From: Bryum argenteum
Lineage: Eukaryota; Streptophyta; Bryopsida; Bryales; Bryaceae
DNA: 64,000 nt
Direction: 5' to 3'
Assembly: GCA_037043015.1 (NCBI GenBank)
Contig: CM073327.1
Span: 15,606,727 to 15,670,726, forward strand
The notes under the pieces were generated by a model, which had not been told where the DNA came from, made no database searches, and saw nothing but the letters and a program-made list of their open reading frames with translations. This document shows, one piece after another, positions 21,223-32,606 of the stretch (position 1 is its first letter; every line of letters begins with the position of its first letter). Both the position numbers and the translations under genes were made by a program.

Positions 21223-22152
21223 CCCCTAAAAATCCAGGGGTTTCCTCGACCTCCAGAACCAAAAACTGCCATTTTTCACCTTCGTTGGGAGATGGGGAAA
21301 TGGAGAAACTTTTTTTTCTGGTTTTAGACTTTGAACCGTAAGATCTTGTACCTAACTTGTATACAAAGGACTGGTCAAAATTTCAACCGTTGGATGTTTT
21401 TCATTTGTGAGATCATAACAATCAAAGTTTGACCAACACTTTTTTTTTTGCCACTGCGTGAGAGGCATTGTCTAAATGGTGCCAAGGGCAACTTGATGAT
21501 TGTTATTCCAAATATTTTTCCCTCATTTTTTTTCATGTAGGTATTCAAGTTGGTTATGCTCATGCAAAATTTTAGAGACCAATTCCACTTTTTGACCTTA
21601 ATGTAAAATATTTTATGAAAGAAGGTCTAAAAACAACCATATAGTAAAACAAGCACCACGTATGATATATTTAGTTTGAGAAAAATCTCGACGGTGAGAA
21701 GGTGCATTTAAGATAATGTGAATTTCGAAAAAAAAAAAAATCTTGGAAAAAATCCAAAATCTCGAATTTTGGCAATTTTTGAAAGAAAAAATTGTAAAAT
21801 TACTAGAAATTGTGAAGATTGTTTTTGAAAGTTTTGGAGGCTGCCCTTGTAAAATTGGTAAACTTTTTGACTTCGGACACATTGGAATTTGAATAGTAAT
21901 TTGGTAATGAACATATTTCTAAAAAAAAAAATTTAAAAAAATTATTTTAAACTGCCCGATTTGGACTTGAAACCTAAAATTTCTAGATGAAGGTTATAAA
22001 ATTAAAATTTGACTTTGAAAATTTTACCACATACACATTACTGCATGTGGAGCACCCAATAAAAATCTTAGGCAAAAATATCAGTTTAAATGATTAAAAT
22101 GAGCTGCCCGAAATCTCAGTAAACCGAATCGGCTTTCCTGGATTTTTAGGGG
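21223..22152. mobile_element. piggyBac-like element, copy 2
   Basis: 930 bp with perfect 16-bp inverted ends CCCCTAAAAATCCAGG, flanked by TTAA at 21219-21222 and 22153-22156. The interior is AT-rich with homopolymers and no transposase. Its right TTAA overlaps the left TTA of the adjoining MITE, so it probably inserted at that MITE's edge. Confidence 0.75.
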
Positions 22153-22155
22153 TTA

Positions 22156-22573
22156 AGGCTTGTTCGCACTTGGCCTTAGAGGAGGTCTTAGGAGGGGGCC
22201 TTAACTCTATTAAAAAGTGTGTCTTCGCACCTAAATTCATTAATAATTACCAATCCTACATGGATGTCCACATGGCACACTTTAAAGAGTAGGGTATTAG
22301 CAAACATTTAGGAGGACAAAAGAGCTTTGAGCAATAGTTGACAATACTTAAGGGAGCACCAATATTGAAAAGATTCTCAAATTTTCCTCTCTTAAGAGTG
22401 GTCTTATGTATTGTCCCACTTGAGGGGCCATTACGTAGTCCCCTCACTATTGATTACACCTTTACGAGCCTCATTGATGACACCTTTCCTCAAAAGAAGG
22501 TATTCCTCCCCAAATTGTGGGGGTGTTAAATTTTTAGCCACGCTCTTTGCAAAGGCCAAGTGCGAACGGGCCT
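22156..22573 (+). mobile_element. 418-bp Tourist-like MITE, copy A (uninterrupted)
   Basis: The ends are AGGCTTGTTCGCACTTGGCC and the reverse complement of the right end, AGGCCCGTTCGCACTTGGCC. TTA flanks both sides (22153-22155 and 22574-22576), consistent with PIF/Harbinger-type MITEs. It preserves the empty TTAA site GCTCCCTTAAGTATTG (on its minus strand) that is filled in copy B. Confidence 0.8.
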
Positions 22574-22660
22574 TTAGATTTGGAGGGCCATTTCTTGAAG
22601 CGCCAAAGTAGAGAGTCAAGAGGCATTTTTAAAGAGCCCTGAGCATATTTCATCCACTTA

Positions 22661-23689
22661 AGGCCCGTTTGCACTTGGCCTTTGCAAAGAGCATGGCTAA
22701 GAATTTAACACCCCCACAATTTGGGGAGAAATACCTTTTTTTGAGTAAAGGTGTCATCAATGAGGTTCATAAAGATGTAATCAATAGTAAGGGGATTACG
22801 TAATGGCCCCTCAAGTGGGATAATACATAAGACCACTCTTAAGTGAGGAAAATTTGAGAATCTTTCCAATATTGGTGCTCCCTTAACCCTTAAGCGGGCC
22901 GAATGTCGAAAATCGACATTCTGGATGACAGAAACTTTGGAGAGCCATAACTTCTTCATCCGGACTCCGTTTTGGACGAAATCACTTGGGTTGGGTCCCA
23001 AATCAAGTCTAGTTCATGTAATAAAAATCTCAGACCCGTACAATGAAGTATGAATTAATGGCATGCATTTCAGTGACAGCAGCCTAGTTTTAGACATTTT
23101 TTCCTTTGTAAAATTTAGGGCAGTTTTCACCATTGCAGGGCCATAATTTGCACAAAGAAATTTTTCTCATGGTTTTTTTTTGTTCAAGGATGCTACTGAG
23201 ATGAAGGTGAACAACATTCTAATTGGTGACTTTTTCATTGCAATAAGTCTAATGGTAGCATTTTCACTTTAAAGTGAAAATGACGAAATTATGTGATCAT
23301 TTTTGAGTATTAATACATTATGATCTCGCAATCTATGAAGCCTCATGACTTAAAATTTGACCCACATGATGTTCAATATGTCTACGACAAGATTGTACGG
23401 TTGAGATTTGGATAACACACTTTTGCCTCCACCTATGACAATGTTTTTGAGGATGTGTTCATTTTACTACAAATGAGTCAAACCATTTAGGGGTTAAGTA
23501 TTGCCTACTATTGCTCAAATCTCTTTTGTCCTCCTAAATGTTTGCTAATACCCTACTCTTTAAAGTGTGCCATGTGGACATTCATGTAGGATCGGTAATT
23601 ACTAATGAATGTAGGTGGGAACACACACTTTTTAATAGAGTTAAGACCCCCTTCTAAGACCTCCTCTAAGGCCAAGTGCGAACAGGCCT
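22661..23689 (-). mobile_element. 418-bp Tourist-like MITE, copy B (interrupted)
   Basis: Same family as copy A, inverted relative to it, with TTA at 22658-22660 and 23690-23692. Total span is 1029 bp. Removing the nested TTAA element (607 bp) and one TTAA leaves 418 bp, exactly the length of copy A. Confidence 0.8.
22887..23493. mobile_element. piggyBac-like element, copy 3, nested in MITE B
   Basis: 607 bp, ends CCCTTAAGCGG and (reverse complement) CCCCTAAATGG, flanked by TTAA at 22883-22886 and 23494-23497. Internal sequence recurs near 27665 and 60677. Non-coding. Confidence 0.85.
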
Positions 23690-23737
23690 TTATTGTGTGT
23701 GTCAGACCCTGGGCGAGTAGGGGTGCGGATGCTCTAA

Positions 23738-26700
23738 TCGTGTACGCATATATCACGTGGTCAGCATTTCGTCAGCATTTAGAATCTTTCAGTAGATTCC
23801 TGCATGATTCCTGTTTGCACGGGTGGCCAACTGTGTACGGTATATTGAATCCGAAACACTATGCTTAGTTATATTTTATAGTTTTAGATTTTTTTTTATT
23901 GATGTACCAAACGATTGAGAAGAATACAATCATAAAGCAAAATCTCAAGCTACTTGTTTATTAAGTTTGTACTTTTGCAAAGAAAGTCAAGTTTCTATGG
24001 TGTGGTTATGAAGAGAAGAGAAAGTTATGTTTTAGGTACATGGCTGAAAATTTGGAATTGGGTGTATCTACCGAATTATAGGGCACATCATATATGGGAA
24101 TGCATGGGTGAAATATTTCTAGATACTTGGAAAATTTTAAGTATTTGCAAAGTAGGAAAGGAAACTGCTAGACGCTTTGGTTATAAAGTCAACGATATCA
24201 GAGCCATGTCGACGTGGTGCTCACCACCATAGTCGACCCAACTATAGTGGGGGGTTCTTGGACCTCATTGTATGGGTACCTGAGTTGGGAAATTATGAGT
24301 TGCTGCAACAGTCAAAGCCTACGGTTCATCTCTCTCCTTTGCATAGGATCTTCCAAAAAACAAAAGAGCGATTTTTTTTTTAAAAAATAAAAAAAACAAA
24401 ATCTATTTGCTCTCTGATTCATCTCTCTCCTTTGCATAAGATCTTCCAAAAAACAAAAGAACAAAAAAACTATTTCTAACAAACAAACCTTATTTGATTA
24501 ATTTTTAAAAATTAAAAAAATAAATTAAATAAATCATTCATTGAAGACGGAACCTGCTATGGTGGTACGGTATGTACTCCAGCATGGCCGTCTCATGAGT
24601 ACCAGTGAGGTCCTTGTCTATGTCTATCCTCGTTGATCATATGGCCATCACTCACTCAGAATTTGTCTCTACATTCCTACCCAATTCCTGTCCACAATCA
24701 TGCTTCCAGATGCTTCCATTCAAACCCTGAAAGGGCCAGAGAGTAAGAAACTTATCATGTGTGAGTTTGTAACTGAGTGTGCACTTGACTGGATGTTGAA
24801 ATTGGCCCTTGTGAAATGCTGCTGCAAATCTGATGCAGTCCTGGTAACACTGACGATAAAGCATGTCTTTTCCATCTCAGCTTTGCTCCTGCGACTCTGA
24901 CCTGTGAGCTCATGCCTTGGCTTTGGTGTTTAGAGATCTCCTCTCCTCATATCATGATCGAAGTTTTAGTGAGAGTGAGAGTTTCAGTAATGGATTTGCT
25001 CAGAGTTTCCACCAGGAGCAGGTGATGCATGGTCAATTGACGAGGGCCTGAGAGTACGACCATTTGTTTGGCAGCTGTGAAGGAAGTAGGACAATTTCAA
25101 TTCCCGAAGTACGTTCGGTTTGTATGTCGAAATATGGATTCACTTATGGTGTAGATCTGAGATTACTATGATGCAAAGAGAATCATACAACTTGAAAAAA
25201 CACACCTATACAGCCCGGCTGAAGTTTTCGCCTTTGATTTTTTAAAGAGCATCACCTGTGCTACTTGCCAAGCGGCTTGCACGGGAGCACCTCACTTTTT
25301 ACACCCCAACGCGACCGCCAAGACTCGTGTCATTTTCTAGTCTCACGTCAACGAGCTCCCGGTCTCGTCGAATTTAGCTCACTTGCCGTGAGTTCTTGCT
25401 CTCCGTGTAACAGCGAGACAACAAACCCTTGTTTGTCTTGTTGCGCTTGGAAATTGTCGCTTTCTTGGACACCTCTCACACTGGTCAAATTGAAGTTCAA
25501 AAAGGTCATTGATTGGAGAGAGTTGTTCGCGGGTTCGCGGGCAACATTGAGGAGAATTCTTGTAAACCACTCTAGGCACCTCGAGGCTCACGGAAAAGCT
25601 CACACCATCTGCCGTTTGGAGGGACGAGTGGTTGACACCATAAGCGATGCTATGAGACATTGCAGTTTGGGATAGGCACAACTGTATTTTTTTTTTTTTT
25701 TTTCACTAATAAACCCCCAAAAGCGGACTTACCAGAGCTTGCAGTTTGAGCTTCTAAGCGTGGCATACCAATTCTCCTAGTTGTACTGTGATACAACATC
25801 TTGGCTATCATTGTAAATGTTATAGACTTCGATATATGCAAACATAATGATGGTTTATTTTCAAGGTGGAGTGGAATTTGCAGACATTGAACACAACAAT
25901 ATCTTTTGTAGTTGAGTTGTGCAAAAACACCCCCAAATGATCCATTTTGAGATTAAACGATTTTTTTTTTTTTTTTTTCAAAAAAAAACTTGATTACAAG
26001 AAATCCTATAAAAAGATCTTCTTTAGAATTACCAATTAGTCTGCCAACCATCTTTTATTAAATTCGACCATATAGCTCTTGAGGTATATATCTAGTCAAG
26101 GTCATCTATTTTAACAAATAACACTTTTTTCAGAGTCAAGACAACCCAAATTGGGCTCTTTTGGTTTTAGGGAGTACATATTATGCTCAAATTCAGCAAA
26201 GTTGGATTAGATGGCCAAAACTAATCTGAAAAAACTATCACGTAGTAGATGTTGTCAAAGTACAATGTGATGGTGATTACTTTTTATCCACAATTCTTGA
26301 GCATCCAGGGAGTGCATAGTGGTTTTCTTGATGCCCGTTTTGAAATGAGTGAAAGATAGGGCATAGTGGTTCTACACAGTTGGTGTCGTGTCACAAAGAT
26401 CAAAACTTCATCGTAATAGTGAAAAAGTGTACAAGTCTCTATCCAGCTCTCCACAAGTAATCTCACCAATCACGTCTCATTTCACCAAATCCTTGTGAAA
26501 TGAATCACTACAACTGGAATCTATACACTTTTCCGGTGGGTCATTTTCTATTCACGCCAACCCCACAAGAATTTTGACATTCCTTTTTCATAGGAAATTT
26601 TCATTGCACGATTACAGAGGGATCCGTGCATGAATAGAGATATTAATGTCATGTACCAAAAGGAAGCTGTTCAAGATGCTTCATAGGAATTTGACTCCTT

Positions 26701-27664
26701 CCAGGACTATGAATTCAAACAAGGCCAGCTTGGCAGTGTACTGCATGTCCACCATTAGGAAGCGCTTCCTACATCGGTGTGACATGCAATATGCCCCCCT
26801 TTCTATGGTCACATCATCTAAGGGAAATACTAAGCGGCGCCGCTTTATACGAAGGCCTAAGTTGTTCATGGAGCAAAGTTCTTTCATGTGATTGGTCTAT
26901 TTTTTAAGGTTTGTATGAGGGACCTCGCATTGGGAGTGAAGGATATTTTCTAAAACTGTACTATAATACTTGGGTGCTAATTTCATGTAAGATTCATGTT
27001 AGAATTAAAAAAATAAAATACAAATGAAACATTCTCCGAAACCAATCATATGCTCCACATGACGTGAGATGCATTCTCCTCCATAAAAGTTAGGAAGTAC
27101 ACACAAAACCAATTGGCGATGTACACATAGAATAACCATTTTAGGATGTGTCGTTTTTTGACTGCAAGCACCCACTACTTGCAAAGTGTGCAGTTTCTAC
27201 CAAGCTCAAGTGACTCAATGGAGGAATGAGACATTCTTGATAAAAAAGTACAGATAGAGTGCTTAGTTGGTGATTATTGTACACTTTTCCACTATAGTAC
27301 CAACAAAACAACTTCTCTAATTTGTTCCTTTCCCAATTGGGTTGTTGAAACTTTGTCTTTTAAAAGCGCCACATGTACGTGTTTCTTGTAATGGGAAGAG
27401 TGTATTGTACGTTTAAGAGATAAACGTGGGGATTCTCAAGTGATCACATTGGTTGCTTCGACAAAATACTTTTAGAGAGTATAAGGTTTTTCATGACAAT
27501 CATCTTCAAGACATGTTATGTTTTTGAAGTGTTTGAATTAATGAGTCAAAGTGAAATAAGGAATTAATTTCCTAAGTGGACTGCTCAATAATGCCTCATA
27601 TTTCAGTTTAGGAAATTTGTAATGGAGTAAACCGTGCAAGTATTTTGGTGAATATGGAAAGCTA
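23738..27664. other. Intergenic with fragments, no gene identified
   Basis: A local duplication lies at about 24328-24470 (TCTCTCCTTTGCAT followed by GATCTTCCAAAAAACAAAAGA, twice). About 24225-24300 resembles 45735-45795 in inverted orientation. GC-richer ORFs at 24700-24900 and 25265-25675 show no recognisable domain and could be untranslated or decayed gene sequence. A 14-bp palindrome AAGCGGCGCCGCTT lies near 26833. The rest is AT-rich without structure that I can name. Confidence 0.4.
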
Positions 27665-27944
27665 GAGTAATCCGGGTGTTTAAAAATGGCATTTTGGATG
27701 AAGTGCAGAAACTTTGAAGTGTCATAACTTCTTTATCTCCACTCCATTTTGGAGGAAATCACTTGGGTTGGGGTCAGAAATTAGGTCTAAATAGTGTAGA
27801 CCCATACAATGAAGTATTGAACAAATGGCATGCATTTTGGTAAACGCAACTTTTGGTTTTTGGTTTTCAAACATTTGGCATGTAGGCCAATTATGTAAAA
27901 TCAAAAATACATTTCTTTTGCATAAGTGTACACTTTTTCCATTA
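27665..27944. repeat. Truncated relative of piggyBac-like copy 3
   Basis: Shares the series CATTTTGGATGAA, GAAACTTTGAAG, CATAACTTCTT, GAAATCACTTGGGTTGGG, CCATACAATGAAGTA and ATGGCATGCATTTT with 22915-23090 and 60710-60880. No TTAA ends are seen, so this copy is truncated or eroded. Confidence 0.6.
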
Positions 27945-28111
27945 CAGTGGGTACCTAGATGAGATCAACCTAGTTAAGATGAACGTCTAGTTAATAACGC
28001 TGCCCTTGTCCCTTTATTATGCAAAGAAGCATTGTTTTGTTATGGTCAACGCTTGGATAAGATCAACGTTTTTGTCTGTTTGGAAACGTTTATCTAATCC
28101 AAGCACCACTA
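27945..28111. mobile_element. Tc1/mariner-type MITE, 167 bp
   Basis: The left end CAGTGGGTACCTAGATGAGA and the right end (reverse complement TAGTGGTGCTTGGATTAGAT) are imperfect inverted repeats. They are flanked by TA at 27943-27944 and 28112-28113. A partial second copy lies at the window start. Confidence 0.6.
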
Positions 28112-28242
28112 TAGTGTGAAAAAGCTCGAAAGTCCCTTTTCAAGCACTATGAAAAAGATAAAATGACATCTCTATGGGCCACTTCTGCTGACCACAAGAC
28201 CCAAACGCATCTTTGAAGCACGCTGCATTCCTTCTAAACCAA

Positions 28243-29470
28243 ATGAGCCAAACAACAGCCCCCTCACCAGGGGCGCCTGTATTTGAGTGCTACCGGCCTT
28301 TCTCAGAGCCCCCATCAGCCAATAGGATTTTTCTTCAAAATCCCCAATTTTCTATTTGGTCCTCCCGACCGCCATTTTTGAGGCCTGAGACCCCAAATTA
28401 CCGTGGTCAGCCCACTCTCTGGCATTTAAAATATGTACAGTCCCCTCCAGATGATTTACGAATTCAACATTCAAGGACAATTTTCCTATCAACTTTGAAC
28501 ATTGCTTGTGCACTCAAAAATGATCCGATTTCAAAACCGTGAAGTGCGTTGCAAGACTACTACATCTTTGACATGATTGCACACATTCGACAATGGAAAA
28601 AATATAAACGATTATAAATACTTCATACACTATCGATAAACAAGTGTTACCATTCTTTGCTTCAATTTGAATGTTCATTCAAGCTTGCAAATTTGAATTG
28701 AGCTTGCAATTTTGTTCTTTAGATATTGTAAATCATTTTGATGCATGATATGTATCACTTCTACTTCATGCTACAATCTGGAGCGGAGTCTTAAATAATA
28801 TTAATATTTAAAAAATTTCTGTCAAAGCTTGTAAAAGCCCTTCACACTCCTCAACAATGTTACACTAGAAAGTAGAGGGTGGTGCATAAGACATTGAGTG
28901 ATATCTCTCATGAACTGATTACTAAGCTTAGATATGTTTGTTATATTGCCGACTTTAAGGAATGACTTATCAATCTACTATAAATACTATGTACAATACC
29001 TTTTACAAAAATTGCTCCACACCACAACACAAGAGGAAGAGATACAAATCATGCATTACAAATAAGCTACACTATCTAAAGAACAAAATTGCAAGCTCAA
29101 TTCAAATTTGCAAGCTTGAATGAACATTCAAATTGAAGCAAAGAATGGTAACACTTGTTTATCGATAGTGTATGAAGTATTTATAATCGTTTATATTTTT
29201 TCCATTGTCGAATGTGTGCAATCATGTCAAAGATGTAGTAGTCTTCATTGTGGTTGCAACGCACTTCACGGTTTTGAAATCGGATCATTTTTAAGTGCAC
29301 AAGCAATGTTCAAAGTTGATGGAAAATTGTCCCTCTGTGCTGAATTCGTAAATCATTTGGAGGGTACTGTACATCAAAAAATTAGAGGGCTCTTTACCCA
29401 TCCCCCTCCCTTGCCTCTGAAAAATGCTCGTAGCACTGATTTACAGTGATCCAAACAATAACCCCCTAAC
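28243..29470. repeat. Large inverted repeat (foldback element or hairpin-RNA locus)
   Basis: The inner arms, about 28430-28730 and 29070-29378, are reverse complements. The core of about 165 bp on each side of the loop appears essentially identical, and the right arm has one extra stretch of about 10 nt. A 340-nt spacer separates them. The outer parts (28243-28430 and 29380-29470) pair only loosely, with CAGTGCTAC and CCCCCT blocks in common. ORFs here are incidental. A transcript would form a near-perfect hairpin of about 300 bp. Confidence 0.75.
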
Positions 29471-29753
29471 CAGGCCGTACACTTTCATGTATGTAGTGTC
29501 AGTCGACTACAGTAGCGACATTAATTGGAACGAAAAAGAAGATAGTATGTGCACGAGGACTCCATACCAGAGGTCTGTCGTAACATGAGCACAGCAAGGT
29601 CGGTCCCGATCTCCACTTTATGTTACATCCGATGTCATATCATAAATTGGACGGGGATATTTTACGATTGCGTTCTGTGGATCTAAGTACGGTATGATGA
29701 GTTCGAATGTACCTCTTTCATGACATTCTTGTTCCAAATACGGTCCCGGTTAA

Positions 29754-30078
29754 CCCTTGGGGTCTGAAACGGGCAGCCTAAAATTGGATCACAACATCTT
29801 TTGGACTTGGGCATCATGAATGAACCAATCAATGATGAGCTTGCAACCTCCTACAAGGTTATGTACAACCCTAACATACGTACCACTGACAATCCTTTCA
29901 AAGCACAATATTATTTATACAAGTTGTGATTTGATTTGTAGAATTCTAGTTTTTAAATGCATTGTAAGAAGGTGTCGAGTTTGACATCAAAATATAAGTG
30001 AAAAGTTGAGTTCAATGAGAGTTAGAGAGAAGGGTATTTTGGAATTATGCTCCTTAGGCTTGCTTGGGTGTTTAAGGG
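29754..30078. mobile_element. piggyBac-like MITE, copy 4
   Basis: 325 bp, ends CCCTTGGGG and (reverse complement) CCCTTAAACAC, flanked by TTAA at 29750-29753 and 30079-30082. The inverted match is short, so this is the weakest of the six copies. Confidence 0.45.
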
Positions 30079-30082
30079 TTAA

Positions 30083-31924
30083 ATTGTTTGAGAATTTCTT
30101 TGAGATGGTTCTTGCAAAAAAATATGGAGTGGCGTTGTGAATCTTGTTGATTTTTCAAACTGGATTCCTAAAATATTTCTGAAAATACATTCTTGGCTCA
30201 AATGTTAAAGTTGTGTAAAAGTAGACTGGTTGCACTAATATGTATGTTGAATCTTCCTCACATCTTGGATTAAAGCATTATTGTACGTCCAATACCAAAC
30301 TTATATGGATGAAAAACTTTCTTGTAGAAAGTTCTCAACATTCATCATAGTATTATACCTATATTAAAATTTTCATGATTAAGTATTTGTTGATTTCACA
30401 TGATTGTCTTGCATTAATGGTAGAACGTGCCCCATGTTTGAAACTCTAAAACAAAAGTTTCCTTCACTCAATGCATGCCATATAATCATATAATCTTAGA
30501 TTGATATGCTAATTTTGTTACACAAACTATACTTGATTTCCGACCTGATAGCAACCCAACAATTTTCGTTAATTTTTTTTTTTAAACAAAAAAATAAAAA
30601 ATAAAATGAAAGAAGGACTTTTCGCTCTTTGAAATTTTGTTTGCTATCCAAAATGTCCAATTTTGACACCAACGACTTCCCAAGTTTGATTAATAAGTTA
30701 ATATATTTTATTTATGAAGAGTACAACAACTCATCCATTTATTTTTTTAATTTTTTTACCAATCAATGTATTAATCAATTCAGGAAAAAACACAATCATG
30801 AACCAAGCTACTGTACTTGGCAAGAGTTTTGTCACGACTCATCCATTTGAGTGGTGAAGAATGCATTAAATCACTCCTGAAGGTGCCTTTACTGTCTAAA
30901 TGGAGGAGTGATTTCAACCCCATACACTATTGAGTATATGCCAAACCCCAACTCTCACGTGTACTCATGATAAATGCAGTTGAAAAGAACAATTTTTGTG
31001 CTTGACAGAGCACATCCTTTAGAAAATCTAGCAGTTTTTATCACCCACGTTTATCTCGTTTTTTTCTCACATAAATGCCATGATGAGGAAAATGGGGAGG
31101 TTGTCACCAATAAATGTGTAAACATATTCAAATTTGTAAAAGATCAAGATGATATTCACATAATAATAATACTTATTGTTAAATATAAATTATATTACAT
31201 TATTTATTTTATTTTTTCACAAGAGTGTCATTGAGATGAAGGTGAAAAACACATTCTAGTTAGAATTTTTATACAGCGTTTGGTTTGTTGGTAGTATCTC
31301 CACTATGAAGTGAATATGATATGTATCACAAGCACTCTCTTCAGGCCACTCTTGAATGGGTTTGAAGTTCTTCTTCTTTATGGAGTGCCATTTTACATTA
31401 TGATCACACAATCTAAATTCCAGATTTGATCACCATCATTTACAAAAAGTTTATTACAAGATTATATAATTGACTGAAATGAAGTGATGATGTTTTCGAA
31501 ACCAAAAAGACTCTTGGGGGAGCTTTTTGGAGCAGAATCGACAGCCACACTATACAAATAGAAACTTGCTGATGGTCCTTTTAGCGACTCGCTGCTCATC
31601 CAATTAGTGAGATTACTATCTTTAGTAATAAAGAGACACCGCAAGAGCATGGAGCGTGCGCCGTCGCTCATCTTCTTTCGAGGGCAAAGTTCGGTGCTGG
31701 ACCGATCGAAACATTCGAAAATCGCTTAAAAACCGGTGGAAAGATAGCTTTGTATAAGAATTGCAGAAAACGGGCCAGGTCTCGAGTTATTAGTTACATC
31801 GCACCACGTTTACTTCATGCATCTGGAGTAGGAGAAGAAAGATCCCCGAGGTACTTTAGGAGTTAGAAGTGTTGTAGTGTGAGAAGTAGAAAGGATTGAA
31901 GGAAGAGAGATCTTGATTTAATTT
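30083..31924. other. AT-rich intergenic and ZIFL upstream region
   Basis: No gene recognised. About 31218-31320 shares GAGATGAAGGTGAA and nearby blocks with 23195-23290 inside piggyBac-like copy 3, indicating another fragment of that family. From about 31600 the GC content rises towards the transporter gene. Confidence 0.4.
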
Positions 31925-32565
31925 TCTGCAGAAGCGGAGTAGCTGTGGAGTTATTAGACTTCGCAGTGATTGCGTTTTGGCGTACTACACTTAGGAGCAG
32001 CGGAACGCGGCAGGAGTGAATAGAATTGTAGTGTTCGTTTCGGGAATAAAAAAGGAATTGCGGAAGAAGAAAGTGAGAGAGATCTTATTTTTGTGTAGAA
32101 GCGGAGCAGGTGTGGAGGTATTCGACTCCGCAGTGCTTGCGTTCTGGTGTATTACATTCAGGAGCAGAGACGAGGATGAGAAGAAAGATCTTGTCACCTT
32201 CTTGTGTGGAAGAAATTGGAGGAGCGGAGTACGGCAGGAGTCAGCAGGATTGTAGTGCTCGCTACTTGGAGAAAGAGAAATCTCGTTATTGTTACTTTGT
32301 TGCAGGAGTGGAGCAGATGTGGAGTTATTAGACTTCGCAGTGCTTGCTTATTTCATAACACAGGAGTAGAGAAGAGGAGGAGCAAACGATCTCTAGAGTT
32401 ATTGTATAGTGGAAGAAATTGGACGAGCGGAACACGGCAGGAGTTGATAGTGCTCAACTATTCAATCGGTAAAGAGACGAGGAGTACTAAAAAAGATTTT
32501 GTTACTACCTTGTGGAAGAATTGGAGGTGCGGAACTCGGCAGGAGTTGTTATAATCGCAGTGATA
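31925..32565. repeat. Diverged tandem units in the leader/promoter of the MFS gene
   Basis: Three to four units of about 150-200 bp begin near 31928, 32097 and 32302. They share AGAAGCGGAG, GTGGAGTTATTAGACTTCGC, CGCAGTGCTTGC and AGCGGA(G/A)(T/C)ACGGCAGGAGT. A partial unit ends at about 32555, just upstream of the start codon at 32607. Short ORFs within it are not conserved between units. Confidence 0.65.
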
Positions 32566-32606
32566 GAGTGACGGGGAGAAGAAAGCTTCGAGACTAGGAC
32601 AGCATT

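Larger units (their letters stand above)
21060..23734. mobile_element. PIF/Harbinger-like element carrying nested insertions
   Basis: Both ends start GAGCATC...CACCCCTACTCGC (right end as reverse complement), with TAA on each side (21057-21059 and 23735-23737). This is the 3-bp TWA target duplication of PIF/Harbinger elements. Inside lie a TTAA element (21223-22152), two 418-bp MITEs in opposite orientation and a second TTAA element within one of them. No transposase was found, so it is non-autonomous. Confidence 0.65.

Noticed and set aside
24181-24215. ATATCAGAGCCATG resembling a Copia-type initiator-Met primer site
   Set aside because: No LTR, polypurine tract or pol sequence is found on either side; a short match by chance is likely.
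25265-25675. 136-codon ORF in GC-richer sequence
   Set aside because: Neither strand gives a recognisable product and no splice-linked neighbours were found. Left unassigned and not called as a gene.
28213-28542. Plus-strand ORF of 109 codons
   Set aside because: Lies in the outer and inner arm of the large inverted repeat, with no domain and no matching frame in the other arm.
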